From Verrucomicrobiia bacterium (GTDB lineage Bacteria > Verrucomicrobiota > Verrucomicrobiia > Limisphaerales > JADLHS01): DNA of 64,000 nt. The position numbers and the translations under genes are program-made. The stretch is from the NCBI GenBank assembly GCA_011525685.1, contig WYBW01000025.1, positions 1 through 64,000 on the forward strand, given 5' to 3'. Every line of letters begins with the position of its first letter. The first letter of the stretch is position 1. The notes beneath the pieces are model-generated. The model did no database searches. It was not told where the DNA came from and was given only the letters and a program-made list of their open reading frames with translations. This document shows positions 46,998-60,500 of the stretch, piece by piece.

Positions 46998-47026
46998 TCA
47001 TATTTGGGAAAGCGGGAAAGGCGAGA

Positions 47027-47118
47027 GCTGTCGAACTTCCTACGCTGGCATTACCCAGACAGGTTCAACGGGTCGTCCGCTCCAGCGGACCTCTCAGCCG
47101 TTCCAACGGCTCCCCAGT
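47027..47118 (-). promoter_or_regulatory. TPP riboswitch (THI element) upstream of thiC
   Basis: On the minus strand: GGGGAGCCGTTGGAACGGCT, then CTGAGAGG with a small GTCCGCTGGAGCGGAC stem, then GACCCGTTGAACCTG-TCTGGGTAATGCCAGCGTAGGAA. The CTGAGA and the ACCTG..GGGTAATGCC..GTAGGAA blocks are the invariant parts of the thiamine pyrophosphate aptamer. It ends about 80 nt before the thiC start, so it probably controls initiation or attenuation of thiC and perhaps the genes behind it. Confidence 0.95.
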
Positions 47119-47177
47119 GACAGACAGACACTAAGGCTGACGCAAAACCGGGTCAAGAAAACGAATGGAGAAAGGAG

Positions 47178-47212
47178 ACGAAAAACAAACCGCCCCGCAT
47201 CACACGGGGCGG
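47178..47212 (-). terminator. Rho-independent terminator after erpA
   Basis: CCGCCCCG/CGGGGCGG is an 8-bp perfect stem (47190-47197 with 47205-47212). On the minus strand it is followed by GTTTGTTTTTC, the U-rich tail. It closes the TPR-erpA transcript and insulates the thiC riboswitch. Confidence 0.85.
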
Positions 47213-47246
47213 CGTTGGGAGGCCGAAGCCGGTTGATCAGGCCAGC

Positions 47247-47594
47247 TCAGGTCTCAAAGGATTTGCCGCAACCGCAGCTTTGGCGCGCATTCGGATTTGT
47301 GATCTTGAATCCGCCGGCGGTCAATGCGTCGCTGAAGTCCACCATGGCACCCTGAAGATATTTGGCACTAAACGCATCCACCAAAACCTCGATACCCTCG
47401 AATCCGCAAACCAGATCACCGTCGCGTTGCTCGTCGAACACCAGACCGTATTGCATTCCGGAGCAGCCGCCCTGCTCCACAAAAACCCGCAGGTACTTGC
47501 CAGCGTTTTCCGGTTGAGTCAGCAGATGCCTTATTTCCGCCGCTGCCGCTGGCGTCAACTGGAGGAGGTTTTCAGTTGTTGCTGTCTCATTCAT
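47247..47594 (-). CDS. erpA: Iron-sulfur cluster carrier protein of the A type (ErpA/IscA/HesB)
   Basis: Delivers Fe-S clusters to apoenzymes. ATG 47594 gives 115 residues: MNETATTENLLQLTPAAAAE, RVFVEQGGCSGMQYGLVFDE with C44, VDAFSAKYLQGAMVDFSDAL and the C-terminal SCGCG with C107 and C109, the three cluster-binding cysteines. Which A-type subfamily is uncertain. It starts 38 nt after the TPR gene and is followed by a clear terminator. ThiC and PduS in the same window are potential clients. Confidence 0.93.
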   Translation of the reverse strand: MNETATTENLLQLTPAAAAEIRHLLTQPENAGKYLRVFVEQGGCSGMQYGLVFDEQRDGDLVCGFEGIEVLVDAFSAKYLQGAMVDFSDALTAGGFKITNPNARQSCGCGKSFET

Positions 47595-47632
47595 TTCGAC
47601 CTGCTCGAAGCTAACGGGCGGGGTGGTGGATG

Positions 47633-50248
47633 TCAATTTTTTCCAACCCCAAGCCGCTCCTGGGCGCGCACGATTCGCTTCTCCAACGACGCTTGCAATG
47701 GCGGCAGAAGCTTTTGCAGTTCCCGGTAAAGGCTCAGGGCCTGCGCCCAATCTTCAAGCGACTCGGCCACACGCGCGGCCTCTTGTCCGGCGTAGCGCAC
47801 CCAGAACCAATCCGGCTGTTCACCCTCCCGCAGAATTTTGTCGTAGAGAAACACGTCGAGGTAATGATTCAGCGCCTGCTTAAGCAGGACAGTTCGCTCA
47901 TCACCCACCTTTGCTGCCGCCTGGGCTTCGCCCACCTTGCCGAGTCCAATCCGGGCTTGGGCACGCACGGCGAAACCGGCAGCGGGCAAGTTGAAGACTT
48001 GTTGCCAGGCATTCGACGCCGACTCGTAATGGCGGGCATCCAGCGCGGCCAGTTGAAAATAGCACCGGGCAATTTCGAACCAAGCGTGGGCAGCGGATTC
48101 GGTTCCAGGCTGTTCTTGCGGTATGGTGCTGAACACTTGGATGGCCAGTTCGAGATTGGCGGTCTTGTTCGTTTCGCCGGGATTCAGCGACATCAAGGCG
48201 GCGCCGTAGCCGAATTTGGCCCGCAGCTTCAGGGCTGGCGGACAGGCCGGGTTAAGCGTCAGATTGGTGAAGTGTTCGATGGCGGCGGGATAGTCCGGCC
48301 GGGCCAGCGCCACGCGCCCCGCCATCATGCGAGCTTCGAGTGCCTGCGGTGATGCCGGCCAGGTTTGGAACAACAGTTTGTAGCTCGCTTCGGCAAACAG
48401 ATTGAATTCGGCTCCCTGGCGATCGTAGTAGTCGGCCACCCACCACTGCGCCTTGGGCGCCAGTTCATGGCTGCGAAATTGAGCAACGAAATTGGTGAAC
48501 AACGCAAAGGCGTTCGTTTCATTCCCTGCCCGAAAATGTGCCAGCGCGCGGTAGAACTCCGCCTGGGGCCGCAACGCATGGGTCGCGAAGCGGCTCAACC
48601 ACTGTTCATAAGCCCCAATCGCACCCGACCAGTCAGCCTTCTGTTCATAAGTGTGGGCCAGGGCAAGTTCCACCTCCGGCCGCAGCGCGGACTCCGGAAA
48701 CTTCTCGATGAATTCGCCAAACAGCGCCCTGGCCCGTTCCGGTTCGTCCAATTCGGAAAAGCCCTGCGCCACGAGCAGGACGCTTCGGTCGGCAACAGGA
48801 TTGTTCGGATAGGACTGCAAGAGTTGCTTCATCGCATCCGAGGCGCCCGTTAGATCCTTCAACTCGAGGCTCGAGCGCAGGACCTGGTAAAGCGACTGGG
48901 TGGTGAGAGTGTCCTTTACCCTGGGCCAGTTCGTGGCGATTTCGTAAGCGGCCCGATAGTTCTGCAAAGCGCCGGCGAAGTCCCGTTGCGCAAACAACGC
49001 ATCGGCCAGTTTGAACCGGGCCACGGCCAGGTCTTCCGATGGCGCGAGTTGTTCGGCCGCCAGTTTGAAAGCCTCGGCGCTCGCGGGGAGGTTGTTGGAA
49101 ATCCAGTGGCACCAGCCGCGTCCCAACTGGGCCTTGCCGATGAGGTTGCTGTTGGACCAGGTGTTGATCAATTGGTCGAAGCTCGCCAGGGCTCGCGGCA
49201 CCGAGGCGGCGGAATGTCGGAGCAAAAGCTCGCCGTGGGTCAACAACGCCACATCGGTCGCGGGCGAATTGGTGAACTGCAGGAGAAACTGTTCCACGCG
49301 TTGAATGGCTTCTTCGAGACGGTTTTGCGCCAGCGCGATTTGTGCGATCTTGGTCAGCGCCTGACGCTGCCGGCCCGGCGGCGCGTTGGTGCTGAGGTTG
49401 AGCGCGTAAGCCGCCTTGGCCTCCTCCCATTGGCCGAGCTGCTCCAGCAAACCGGCCCGGAAGGCGACGCTTTCCGGCAGCAATTCGCGGCGCGGGGTCG
49501 TCTCCGCCAGCGCAAGGAGATTGGTGGTGCCGGCCAAGGCCTCGTTGGTCCGGCCCAATGCAAACTGCACCTGGCAAAGCAGGTACTGCCGTCGCCAGCC
49601 GAATTCAGGTTTCAGGCTGGCGGGAGCAGGCGTGGCCAGTGCAACCTCGGATTCGGCGAACCTCTTCAAGTTCAACGCAGCCTCCGCCAGCAATAACAGC
49701 CCCCGCGTGGCCGCTTCACTTTCCGGAGCCGCCGGCATGGCTTGACGAAACGCGCCATCGGGTTTGCCAAGCAAATCCGCCACCGCCTCCCACTGGCCCA
49801 GTTTGCCCTGCGACTCCGCCTCGCGGACGCTGGCTTCCAAGCGAATCGGGGAAGTGCCAAACTCCCGGGCCAGCTTGCCGAAATTCGCGGCGGCGGCGGC
49901 ATAATCGGCGGTTTGAAACTGCGCTTCAGCGAGCCAGTGGAGGTATTGGTCCGCGAGCGACCCCGCCTTTGACTGTCCTGCCGTCAATACGGTGATTGCT
50001 TCGGCGAACTTCCGCTGCTTGAATTGGGCCTGAGCCTGACGCAGGGCCGCTTCCGGGAGAAGTGTGGATTCCGGGTATTTGGCGATGAACTCGGCCAGTT
50101 CGCGTTCGGCCCGTTCCCATGAGCTCACGGCGAGCGCGTTGGTGGCCGCGCGGTAATCCCGCTGCTCCTCGGCGGAGGCGGCCACAAGCCCGGAGGCGCT
50201 GACCACCAGCATCAGCGAAACCAGAAACCACTCACGCGGCGTTGCCAT
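47633..50248 (-). CDS. Exported tetratricopeptide-repeat protein
   Basis: An 871-residue protein with a signal peptide (WFLVSLMLVVSASGLVAASA) and then near-continuous TPR-like helical hairpins: WERAERELAEFIAKYPESTL, FSELDEPERARALFGEFIEK, and the BamD/YbgF-like FPESALRPEVELALAHTYEQ. Such long solenoids act as scaffolds for outer membrane assembly or gliding/biopolymer systems. No catalytic domain is seen. The gene continues closely into erpA, although a functional link is not obvious. Confidence 0.85.
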   Translation of the reverse strand: MATPREWFLVSLMLVVSASGLVAASAEEQRDYRAATNALAVSSWERAERELAEFIAKYPESTLLPEAALRQAQAQFKQRKFAEAITVLTAGQSKAGSLADQYLHWLAEAQFQTADYAAAAANFGKLAREFGTSPIRLEASVREAESQGKLGQWEAVADLLGKPDGAFRQAMPAAPESEAATRGLLLLAEAALNLKRFAESEVALATPAPASLKPEFGWRRQYLLCQVQFALGRTNEALAGTTNLLALAETTPRRELLPESVAFRAGLLEQLGQWEEAKAAYALNLSTNAPPGRQRQALTKIAQIALAQNRLEEAIQRVEQFLLQFTNSPATDVALLTHGELLLRHSAASVPRALASFDQLINTWSNSNLIGKAQLGRGWCHWISNNLPASAEAFKLAAEQLAPSEDLAVARFKLADALFAQRDFAGALQNYRAAYEIATNWPRVKDTLTTQSLYQVLRSSLELKDLTGASDAMKQLLQSYPNNPVADRSVLLVAQGFSELDEPERARALFGEFIEKFPESALRPEVELALAHTYEQKADWSGAIGAYEQWLSRFATHALRPQAEFYRALAHFRAGNETNAFALFTNFVAQFRSHELAPKAQWWVADYYDRQGAEFNLFAEASYKLLFQTWPASPQALEARMMAGRVALARPDYPAAIEHFTNLTLNPACPPALKLRAKFGYGAALMSLNPGETNKTANLELAIQVFSTIPQEQPGTESAAHAWFEIARCYFQLAALDARHYESASNAWQQVFNLPAAGFAVRAQARIGLGKVGEAQAAAKVGDERTVLLKQALNHYLDVFLYDKILREGEQPDWFWVRYAGQEAARVAESLEDWAQALSLYRELQKLLPPLQASLEKRIVRAQERLGVGKN

Positions 50249-50366
50249 GCGGAAAGTTTAAGCGAAAGCGCTGCCGCGCAAAGCGCTAATTCCAATCGGC
50301 GAAGCGGCTGTGCCCTGTGACCGGTTGGCGAGCAGCCCGATCCTCAAGCCGAGGGGCGGAAACGCA

Positions 50367-53345
<2,979 letters not shown>

Positions 53346-53475
53346 GCGTCCGAATTCCTCGATTCAAACAATCGAAAAGTGTATGACGCTGGGCCAAGGA
53401 AGCAAAGCCAGATGTCGCGCTGATGAAACTTCGGCTTTGCAGTTTGGGCGCGACCGGTAAACTTCTGATCAGTTC

Positions 53476-56400
53476 ATGGCTTGGTTTGAACCGAGTATTC
53501 ATCCGCGTTTCCGCGACGCCATCCGGGCTGCGGCGGGAGGGATGACCTTGCTGCTAGTCTTGGCGGGCGGGCAGGCGGTTGGCGCGCGGGGGGAGGGATT
53601 TGTCGTGCGAACTTGGGGAACAGAGTCCGGCCTGCCGCAAAGCACGGTCAGCGCGATCGTCCAGACCCGCGAAGGTTACTTGTGGCTGGCCACGCGCGAG
53701 GGGTTGGCGCGGTTTGACGGCGTGCGCTTCACCGTGTTTGGTCTGCGCGAGGGTTTGGAGAGTGTGGCGGTTCAGACGCTGTTGGAGGACCGCGAGGGGA
53801 GACTCTGGATTGGCACCGACGGTGGCGGGCTGAGTCGTTGGGTGAACGGTCACATCGAGACGGTGTCTCTGCCGCCACTGGGAGTGGGCGGCAACAGCAT
53901 CAACGCGCTCGCCGAGGACGAGCAGGGCCGAATCTGGGTGGGCACTCGAGCGGGTCTGGTGGTTTGCGGCACGGAAGGCATCGAGATCATCCCAGAGTTG
54001 GCCGAATTGCGGAAATCGCCGATTTCCGCCCTGTTGCGAGGCCGAGATGGCGCGGTTTGGATTGCCACTGTCGCACAGGGACTTTACGAATTTCGGAACA
54101 GCCAATTGTTGCAGGAACAGCCTTCCCCTGAGATTACCCGAATCCTTGCCTATTGCCTGCTGGAGGATCGTCACGGTCGGCTTTGGGCCAGCATTGGGAA
54201 CGGAATGATGTTGTGCCGCGAGTCAGGGGCTTGGCGAATCTACACCCAGGCGGACGGCGTGCCATTTAGTTACATAAACTGCATGGTCGAGGAGGCGGAT
54301 GGGACCATCTGGACCGGTTCGGTGGACGAAGGCTTGCATGTTCTGCGGGGGAATCGCTTCGAAGCGGTCACCAACGGAACGACCCAGTTGTCGAGGGCGA
54401 TCCGTTCGTTGGGCTTCGATCGCGAGGGTAATCTTTGGGTGGGCACGCGCACCAGCGGCCTGGGCCGCGTCACACGACCCAAAGTGCTGACGGCTGGGGC
54501 GGCTCAGGGACTGACCAGTGATTTTGCGCGATCGGTGGCCGAGACGGCCGACGGCACGCTCTGGGTGGCCACGACCGGCGGCGGCCTCTTTCATGGCCAG
54601 CGTGACGCCTTGCAACCGTTCGGCTCGGGAGTGATCCGATATTACTCAGTCGTGGAATCGGTACTGGCCGCGAGCGACGGCAGTTTGTGGTGGGGCGGCG
54701 CACGAGCGCTTTTGCGGTGGCGTGACGGAGCACTTGCGGGCTGCTACACGAATCACTCCTGGATTCACACGGCAAGTGTCACTGCCCTGTGCGAAGATGG
54801 GCGAGGCGGAATCTGGATTGGCACTTCAATGGGAAGTCTGGTGCATTTTGACGGCAGCCAATTCAGGGAGTTTGCGGGCGAGATTGCGCGGGGCGCGGTG
54901 ACGGCGCTGGCGCAGCAGGCGGATGGTTTTTTGTGGGTTGGCTCCTTGGCCGGCGGCTTGAAGCGGATTCAGCCCGGCAGCGACTCGGTTTATTCGGTAA
55001 CCAGCGACCTGCCCAGCCGGGCAATTCGAACCCTCCACCTTGAGCAAGATGGCACACTCTGGATTGGGACTGCGGGCGGCGGTTTGAGCCGCTGGCGAGC
55101 CGGGCAGGTGTTCAACTTCAGCTCCCGGCAGGGTCTTGGCGCGGATACCGTTTCGCAAATCATCGAGGATCACGAAGCCAACTTGTGGCTGGGTTGCAAC
55201 CGGGGGATTCTGCGCGTGAACAAGATGCATTTGAATGAACTGGCGGCGGGCCGGAGGGCTTTTGTTCACCCACGCGCCTTCGGCCTGGGTGACGGGTTGC
55301 CTGCGGAGGAGTGTTCCAGCGGCTTCTACCCTGCCGGGTTGATGCTGCAATCCGGCGAGCTTTGCTTTTCCACCGTCAAAGGCCTGGTGTTCATCAATCC
55401 AAAAACCCAAACCGCCAGCCATTCTCCGCCGGTTCTGCTGGTGGAGGAGGCAGTGGTTGGCGGTCAGGTCCTGCGCCCGGAATCGGAGTCCTCGGCCAGC
55501 GCCTCCGGTCCGCCGCGGTTGCGATTGCAAATCCCTCCCGGCGGCCGCCCGATCGAGATCAACTACACCGGTCTTAGCTTCGCCGCACCGGAGAAGGTGC
55601 GCTTCCGCTACCGGCTTGATCCTTATGATCCAAACTGGATCGAGGCCGGTGGCCGGCGGACGGCGTATTATGCCTATCTTCCCCCAGGCGGCTTCACCTT
55701 TCGCGTCACGGCCTGCAACGCGGACGCGGTCTGGAGCCCGGAAAGCACCCTGGCACTGACCGTTCAGCCTTACCTCTGGCAGGAAGGATGGTTCGTCAGT
55801 CTGTCGGTTTTGGCAGGCATCATCGTGTTCGCCGCCCTGCTGCGAGTGGTAGAACGCCGAAGGTATCACCGGCGACTGGCGGTGATCGAAACCCGACACG
55901 CCATAGAACGCGAAAGGCTGCGGATTTCTCAAGACATGCACGACCACATCGGCGGGATGCTGACTCAGGTCTCTCAGTTGAGCGATCTGGGGCAAAGTGA
56001 AGCTTCGACGTCCCGAGTTGCCCACAGCTTGTTCGAGCGGGTTGGGGGTCAGGCGCGGGCCGCAGTGCAGGCGCTCGACGAAATTGTCTGGGCCACAAAT
56101 CCCAAGAACGACAATCTCCCGCGGTTTGCGGATTACCTCAGCCGCTATGCGGATGAGTTTTTTGAAAGCTCCCCCGTGCGCTGCTGGCAGGAGATGCCGG
56201 CGGAGTTGCCGCATTTGCCTCTGCGTGCTGACGTCCGGCACAACGTCTTCCTGGCACTCAAGGAGGCCTTGAACAACATCCTGAAGCACTCCGGGGCCAC
56301 TCGCGTTTGTTTGCGGTTGACCTTGAACGACCACGCCGTGCGACTCGAGGTGGAGGATGACGGCCGCGGATTCGATGCGAGCAAAGCCCACGCCCACGGC

Positions 56401-56532
56401 AACGGCTTGGAGAACATGAAATCGCGCCTGGCGGAGTGTGGCGGGTCCACGCAAATCACCAGCTCACCGGGGCAGGGCGCCAGAGTGTGTTTCCGTTTTC
56501 CTCGCCCGCACGTCAGCACGGCCGAGAAGTAA
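53476..56532 (+). CDS. Sensor histidine kinase with periplasmic beta-propeller and Y_Y_Y domain
   Basis: A 1018-residue one-pass sensor like the outer part of hybrid two-component systems. The signal/anchor is DAIRAAAGGMTLLLVLAGGQ. About a dozen propeller blades follow, of the type DREGRLWIGTDGGGLSRW and DGRGGIWIGTSMGSLVHFDG (Reg_prop), up to about residue 620. The Y_Y_Y domain (INYTGLSFAAPEKVRFRYRL) comes next, then a membrane helix (FVSLSVLAGIIVFAALLRVV), HisKA_3 dimerisation with H822 in ISQDMHDHIGGMLTQVSQLS, and HATPase with EALNNILKHSGATRV and DDGRGFD. Ligand probably extracellular carbohydrate, unproven. Its regulator follows 38 bp downstream. Confidence 0.93.
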   Translation: MAWFEPSIHPRFRDAIRAAAGGMTLLLVLAGGQAVGARGEGFVVRTWGTESGLPQSTVSAIVQTREGYLWLATREGLARFDGVRFTVFGLREGLESVAVQTLLEDREGRLWIGTDGGGLSRWVNGHIETVSLPPLGVGGNSINALAEDEQGRIWVGTRAGLVVCGTEGIEIIPELAELRKSPISALLRGRDGAVWIATVAQGLYEFRNSQLLQEQPSPEITRILAYCLLEDRHGRLWASIGNGMMLCRESGAWRIYTQADGVPFSYINCMVEEADGTIWTGSVDEGLHVLRGNRFEAVTNGTTQLSRAIRSLGFDREGNLWVGTRTSGLGRVTRPKVLTAGAAQGLTSDFARSVAETADGTLWVATTGGGLFHGQRDALQPFGSGVIRYYSVVESVLAASDGSLWWGGARALLRWRDGALAGCYTNHSWIHTASVTALCEDGRGGIWIGTSMGSLVHFDGSQFREFAGEIARGAVTALAQQADGFLWVGSLAGGLKRIQPGSDSVYSVTSDLPSRAIRTLHLEQDGTLWIGTAGGGLSRWRAGQVFNFSSRQGLGADTVSQIIEDHEANLWLGCNRGILRVNKMHLNELAAGRRAFVHPRAFGLGDGLPAEECSSGFYPAGLMLQSGELCFSTVKGLVFINPKTQTASHSPPVLLVEEAVVGGQVLRPESESSASASGPPRLRLQIPPGGRPIEINYTGLSFAAPEKVRFRYRLDPYDPNWIEAGGRRTAYYAYLPPGGFTFRVTACNADAVWSPESTLALTVQPYLWQEGWFVSLSVLAGIIVFAALLRVVERRRYHRRLAVIETRHAIERERLRISQDMHDHIGGMLTQVSQLSDLGQSEASTSRVAHSLFERVGGQARAAVQALDEIVWATNPKNDNLPRFADYLSRYADEFFESSPVRCWQEMPAELPHLPLRADVRHNVFLALKEALNNILKHSGATRVCLRLTLNDHAVRLEVEDDGRGFDASKAHAHGNGLENMKSRLAECGGSTQITSSPGQGARVCFRFPRPHVSTAEK

Positions 56533-56570
56533 CCCGAATGTGGTATGGCGCATCATCGTTCCCAACCGGT

Positions 56571-57239
56571 ATGAATACCCACCGGCGAGTGAATAAAACC
56601 ATTCAAGTAGCCCTCGTGGAGGACGACGCAGGAGTCCGGGCCAATCTGGCCGCGATCCTCAATAGCGCGCCGGGATTCCACTGCCAGGCCGCGTATCCCG
56701 ACGGCCGCGCCGCACTCAAAGCCATTCCCGCGAACCCCCCGGACGTGGTGCTCATGGACATCAATTTGCCGGGACTGCTCGGGCCCGAGTGCGTCCGTCA
56801 GCTCAAGGGCCTGGTGCCCGGCCTGCCGGTGTTGATGCTGACGGTTTACGATGACAGCGAGCAGGTTTTCACATCCCTGATGGCCGGAGCCACCGGCTAT
56901 CTCTTGAAGCGCACCCCCAGGGCCAAGTTGCTCGAAGCCATTCGGGAAGTACACAGTGGCGGCGCACCGATGTCCCGCCAGATCGCGCGCCGAGTGGTGC
57001 AGTTTTTCCAGGAAATTGACCGGCTGCCCATGAGCCCGGCCCGCGCTCCGGAACTCACCAAGCTGACCGAACGGGAGCAAGAGGTTCTCGCGAGTCTGGC
57101 CAAAGGACATTTCTACAAGGAAATCGCCGAGTTGCTGAACATCAGCTTTGAAACGGTGCGGACGCACGTGCGCAGCATTTACGAAAAACTTCATGTCCAC
57201 AGCCGGACCGAAGCGGTGCTGAAGTATTTGGGCCGATAA
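56571..57239 (+). CDS. NarL/FixJ family response regulator
   Basis: Partner of the propeller kinase. ATG 56571 gives 222 residues: receiver IQVALVEDDAGVRANLAAIL with D63 in VVLMDINLPGLLG and K in YLLKRTPRAKL, then LuxR-type HTH (LTEREQEVLASLAKGHFYKE, IAELLNISFETVRTHVRSIY). HisKA_3 kinases act with NarL-type regulators, which fits. Another in-frame ATG lies at 56538. Target genes unknown; the LamG protein downstream is a possible candidate because it is near, but it is on the other strand. Confidence 0.93.
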   Translation: MNTHRRVNKTIQVALVEDDAGVRANLAAILNSAPGFHCQAAYPDGRAALKAIPANPPDVVLMDINLPGLLGPECVRQLKGLVPGLPVLMLTVYDDSEQVFTSLMAGATGYLLKRTPRAKLLEAIREVHSGGAPMSRQIARRVVQFFQEIDRLPMSPARAPELTKLTEREQEVLASLAKGHFYKEIAELLNISFETVRTHVRSIYEKLHVHSRTEAVLKYLGR

Positions 57240-57439
57240 CGGGCTCGCGATGTTCAGGGCGGCTTTTCCCGGCGACTGCATGCTTCCCGACGGGCGCCAG
57301 CGATTGTTCCGCGGAGACAGGCTCACCGCCTGCTGCCGAAGACCGCGTTCGCGCGCGGCCATCGTCCTGAGACAGCAGCGCCATCCCGTATTCCCCAAGC
57401 GCGCCTCATTTCCTGTCCGGCTTCGTCCAAGTTTTCGCC

Positions 57440-57476
57440 ATCAAAAGCAAAGGCCGGAGATTTGATCCTCCGGCCT
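57440..57476 (-). terminator. Terminator of the LamG gene
   Basis: AGGCCGGAG..CTCCGGCCT is a 9-bp perfect stem (57451-57459 with 57468-57476) with an 8-nt loop. On the minus strand it is followed by TTTGCTTTTG. It lies 62 bp beyond the LamG protein stop. The rest of 57240-57537 carries nothing I can support. Confidence 0.75.
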
Positions 57477-57537
57477 GTGCCATGCTCAACCCAACCGGCC
57501 GGTTCTGTCGGACCGGTCGCTTGATCCTCCATCAAGA

Positions 57538-60500
57538 TTACCGTGCAATCCGGAAGTATTGCTGGTTGGTCTGGGTGGTGCTGATCACCGCCGAACCGCT
57601 GCCAAGGTCAACCCAGGTGCCGGAGCCCAGGTCACCCTGCTTTCGCTCCAGGCTGCCACAGGGGCAGGTCACCAGCGCGGTCCCGCCGATCCCTTCGAGG
57701 AGTTGAACACTGGCGATTTGCCAGCCTGGCGGATTGAGGTTGCCCGTGGCGCCGTAGTCGTAGGCGGCCACGAAGCGCACGCTTACTGAGTCTCCGGCGT
57801 TCGCGCCGGTCAACCAGCAGGAACTGGTGAGGTAGGCGGGATGCCCCGCCGAGTTGCCGATGAATGCCTGTTTCCCAGAGAGCGCCGGCGCACTCTCAAC
57901 CACGCCGGTGTACCCGTTTTGATCGAACTGCACGGCTGGCACATAGGTCCATGGACCACCGTTAATGCTCACTTCCACCGCGCCACCATCCCAGTTCACG
58001 GTGTCACGTTCGAAGCTGTAGCGATGACTGAACGTCAACTTCAGCGTTCCCGATTTCGTCACCGTATTGATGGGGCTGATCAAGTACGAAGCGTTGTCAT
58101 TTCCAAATCCGGTATTCTCACCGGCGCTCCACCAACTGCTGCCATCATAGATCCAGGGCGCTTCAAATGAGCCGCCGGGCGTTTCCACGGTGAACCCGCC
58201 ATCACCAGCGCTGAAGTTCACGTTGGCAAGCCCCTGCTGGCCCGTTCCGCTGATCAGGCTGAACGTGGGCTCAAATTCACCGGCATGGCCGCTGCCTTTC
58301 AAATACAGGGCGCACACTTCCTGTACCGTCAACACGCGGTCAAACAGCGCCACTTCGTCGAGGTCGCCCGCAAAGTAGTTGCCAGTGCCGTCGAAGATGC
58401 CACCACCGCCGATGTTGAAATTGAAGTTGTTGGTCACCGAGTTGGAACGCCCCCCGCCCCGCGCCGCCACCTGGCCATTGATGTAAATGGTGCGGCTGGC
58501 CGTGTCCGTGGTGACGACCACGAATCCCCATTCGCCGTCGGCAAACGGGTTAGCCACGTCGAGGTTGTTTCCAGGGACACTATCCCAGGCCTGGATGGTT
58601 GCGTCCGAGATGTAGCCAAACTCGAAGTTGTCGTTTTGACCGAACAAACCGGTGCGGGCCAATTGTGGCCCCGCCCGGCGCACCCACCCGGCCAGGGTGA
58701 AATTCGTCAGCCCGTTCAGCAGGGGTGAGGTGCCAACGAAACTGGTGAATCCGTCGAAGCTTCCGCAGGCGTTGGCATCACCGCTCACGGCACCGGCAGT
58801 TCCCTGTGTGACGTTGTTGTAGGTGCCGTCGTTGCCACCCGCGTAATCATACGCCGTGGTCCCGCTGGTTTCACCCAGTCGCCAATAGGCGAGTGGCCGC
58901 ATGCCCGCTGCCAGGGACTCATAGGTATTGGCCGCCGGGGTGCGCAACGAGAGGGTCACCGTTGAACTGTTCACCCCACCCGGAGAAGCCACGTTGAACA
59001 CGCTGACCTGATAATTGCCGGTCTCGGCCGCGGTGCAGTTTGGCACCACGAGAGTGGCGTTGGTGGCGCCGGGCAGAATGGTTCCGGAGCGTCTCCACTG
59101 GTAAGTCAAGGGCTGGGTGCCGCTGGCCACCACCGCGAATCTGGCCGTGCCACCGGGATAGACCTGGCGGGCCACCGGCTGCACGTCAATCGTTGGGGGA
59201 ACGGCAGGATTGATGGTCACGGTCACCACCGAACTCGTGACAAAGCCATAGGCGTTGCCGACCACCACAGCATAATTGCCCGCGTCGGCCGCAGTCGCCG
59301 CCGCCCGGCTGAACACTCTCTGAGTGGCGCCGGGAAGATTCGTTCCTTCAAGCCGCCACTGGAACGTCAGGGGCGGTTCACCGTAGGCGTCGGCCGTCAA
59401 CTCAAACGGCGTGGTCGAGTAGATGATGCCACTCGGAGATAGCACCGGTGGATCGGTCACGAATGTCGGCGGGTTCATCGCCGGGTCCCCGAAGCCGGCC
59501 AGGGCATGAGTGCGAAGCTGGCCCTCGGTCAGCGTCTTCCCATAGATCGCCGCCTCATCAATCAAGCCATTGAAGAAGCGGGCGGCGTCCTGGTCGGCGC
59601 CGATCCGAGTGATGTCGGCAAAGGCCTGGACCGGATGGCTTACAGCATTGATTGCGGTGCTCCAAGTGATGCCGTCATACATGTACATGGTGGCCTGCTC
59701 GGGCGAGACGGCCAGGGCGACATAGGCCCACTCTCCATCGGGCGGTATGAGTCCAGAAGACCAGTTATACGTATTGGCTTGGTCATTCCAGTGGTAGCCG
59801 AGCGTGTCGGAAGTGCCCACAAAGTCAATGCCCGTGGCCGTACCGCCGGCGCTGCCTCGGTGGAAGAGGACCCCGGCGTAGCTGGACTGCGGACCGTTGC
59901 GCTTGATCCAACACTCCATGGTCACCTGGTTGGCGTTGAGATTCAGGGCCGGAATGGCGACCAGCCCGTTGGTGCCGCTGGTGTGGAGCACCGTGTTGGT
60001 CGCGGAAAAACCAGGATAAGCGGGGCCGGTCAGGTCGGTGGTGTTCGCGCTCCAGTAGCGATAGATGCCGTTGTTTGCCGAACCGAGGCTGCCGCTGTTG
60101 ACCGCGACGGTAACTGGGTCAGCCGGCTCGTTCAACCGCCAGTAGCCGACCGGCGCGGCGGCAAGAATCTGGCTGGCATAGTTGGCCGCGTTGGTCGTGC
60201 GAGCCGCGTGATGGGCGGCAATGATGTCAGCGCCCAGTACCGCGCTGTAGAAAACGACTTCATCCACGCTTCCGTCAAAAGTCCGGTTGGGGGCCGAGGT
60301 GGCACCGATGCAGAATGGCGCGTTGTCATTGACCTCGTAGGTCGCGGCCGCAGATCCCACCGCAACACCGTCCACGTAAAGGGTCATGGTTCCCGACGGG
60401 CCGCCCGAATAAACCCCGACAATGTGTTGCCATTGGTTCGCCAGCACCGCGCCGCCGTTCAATACCGAAGCCGTGGTGCTGGTGGTCACACCGATGCGAA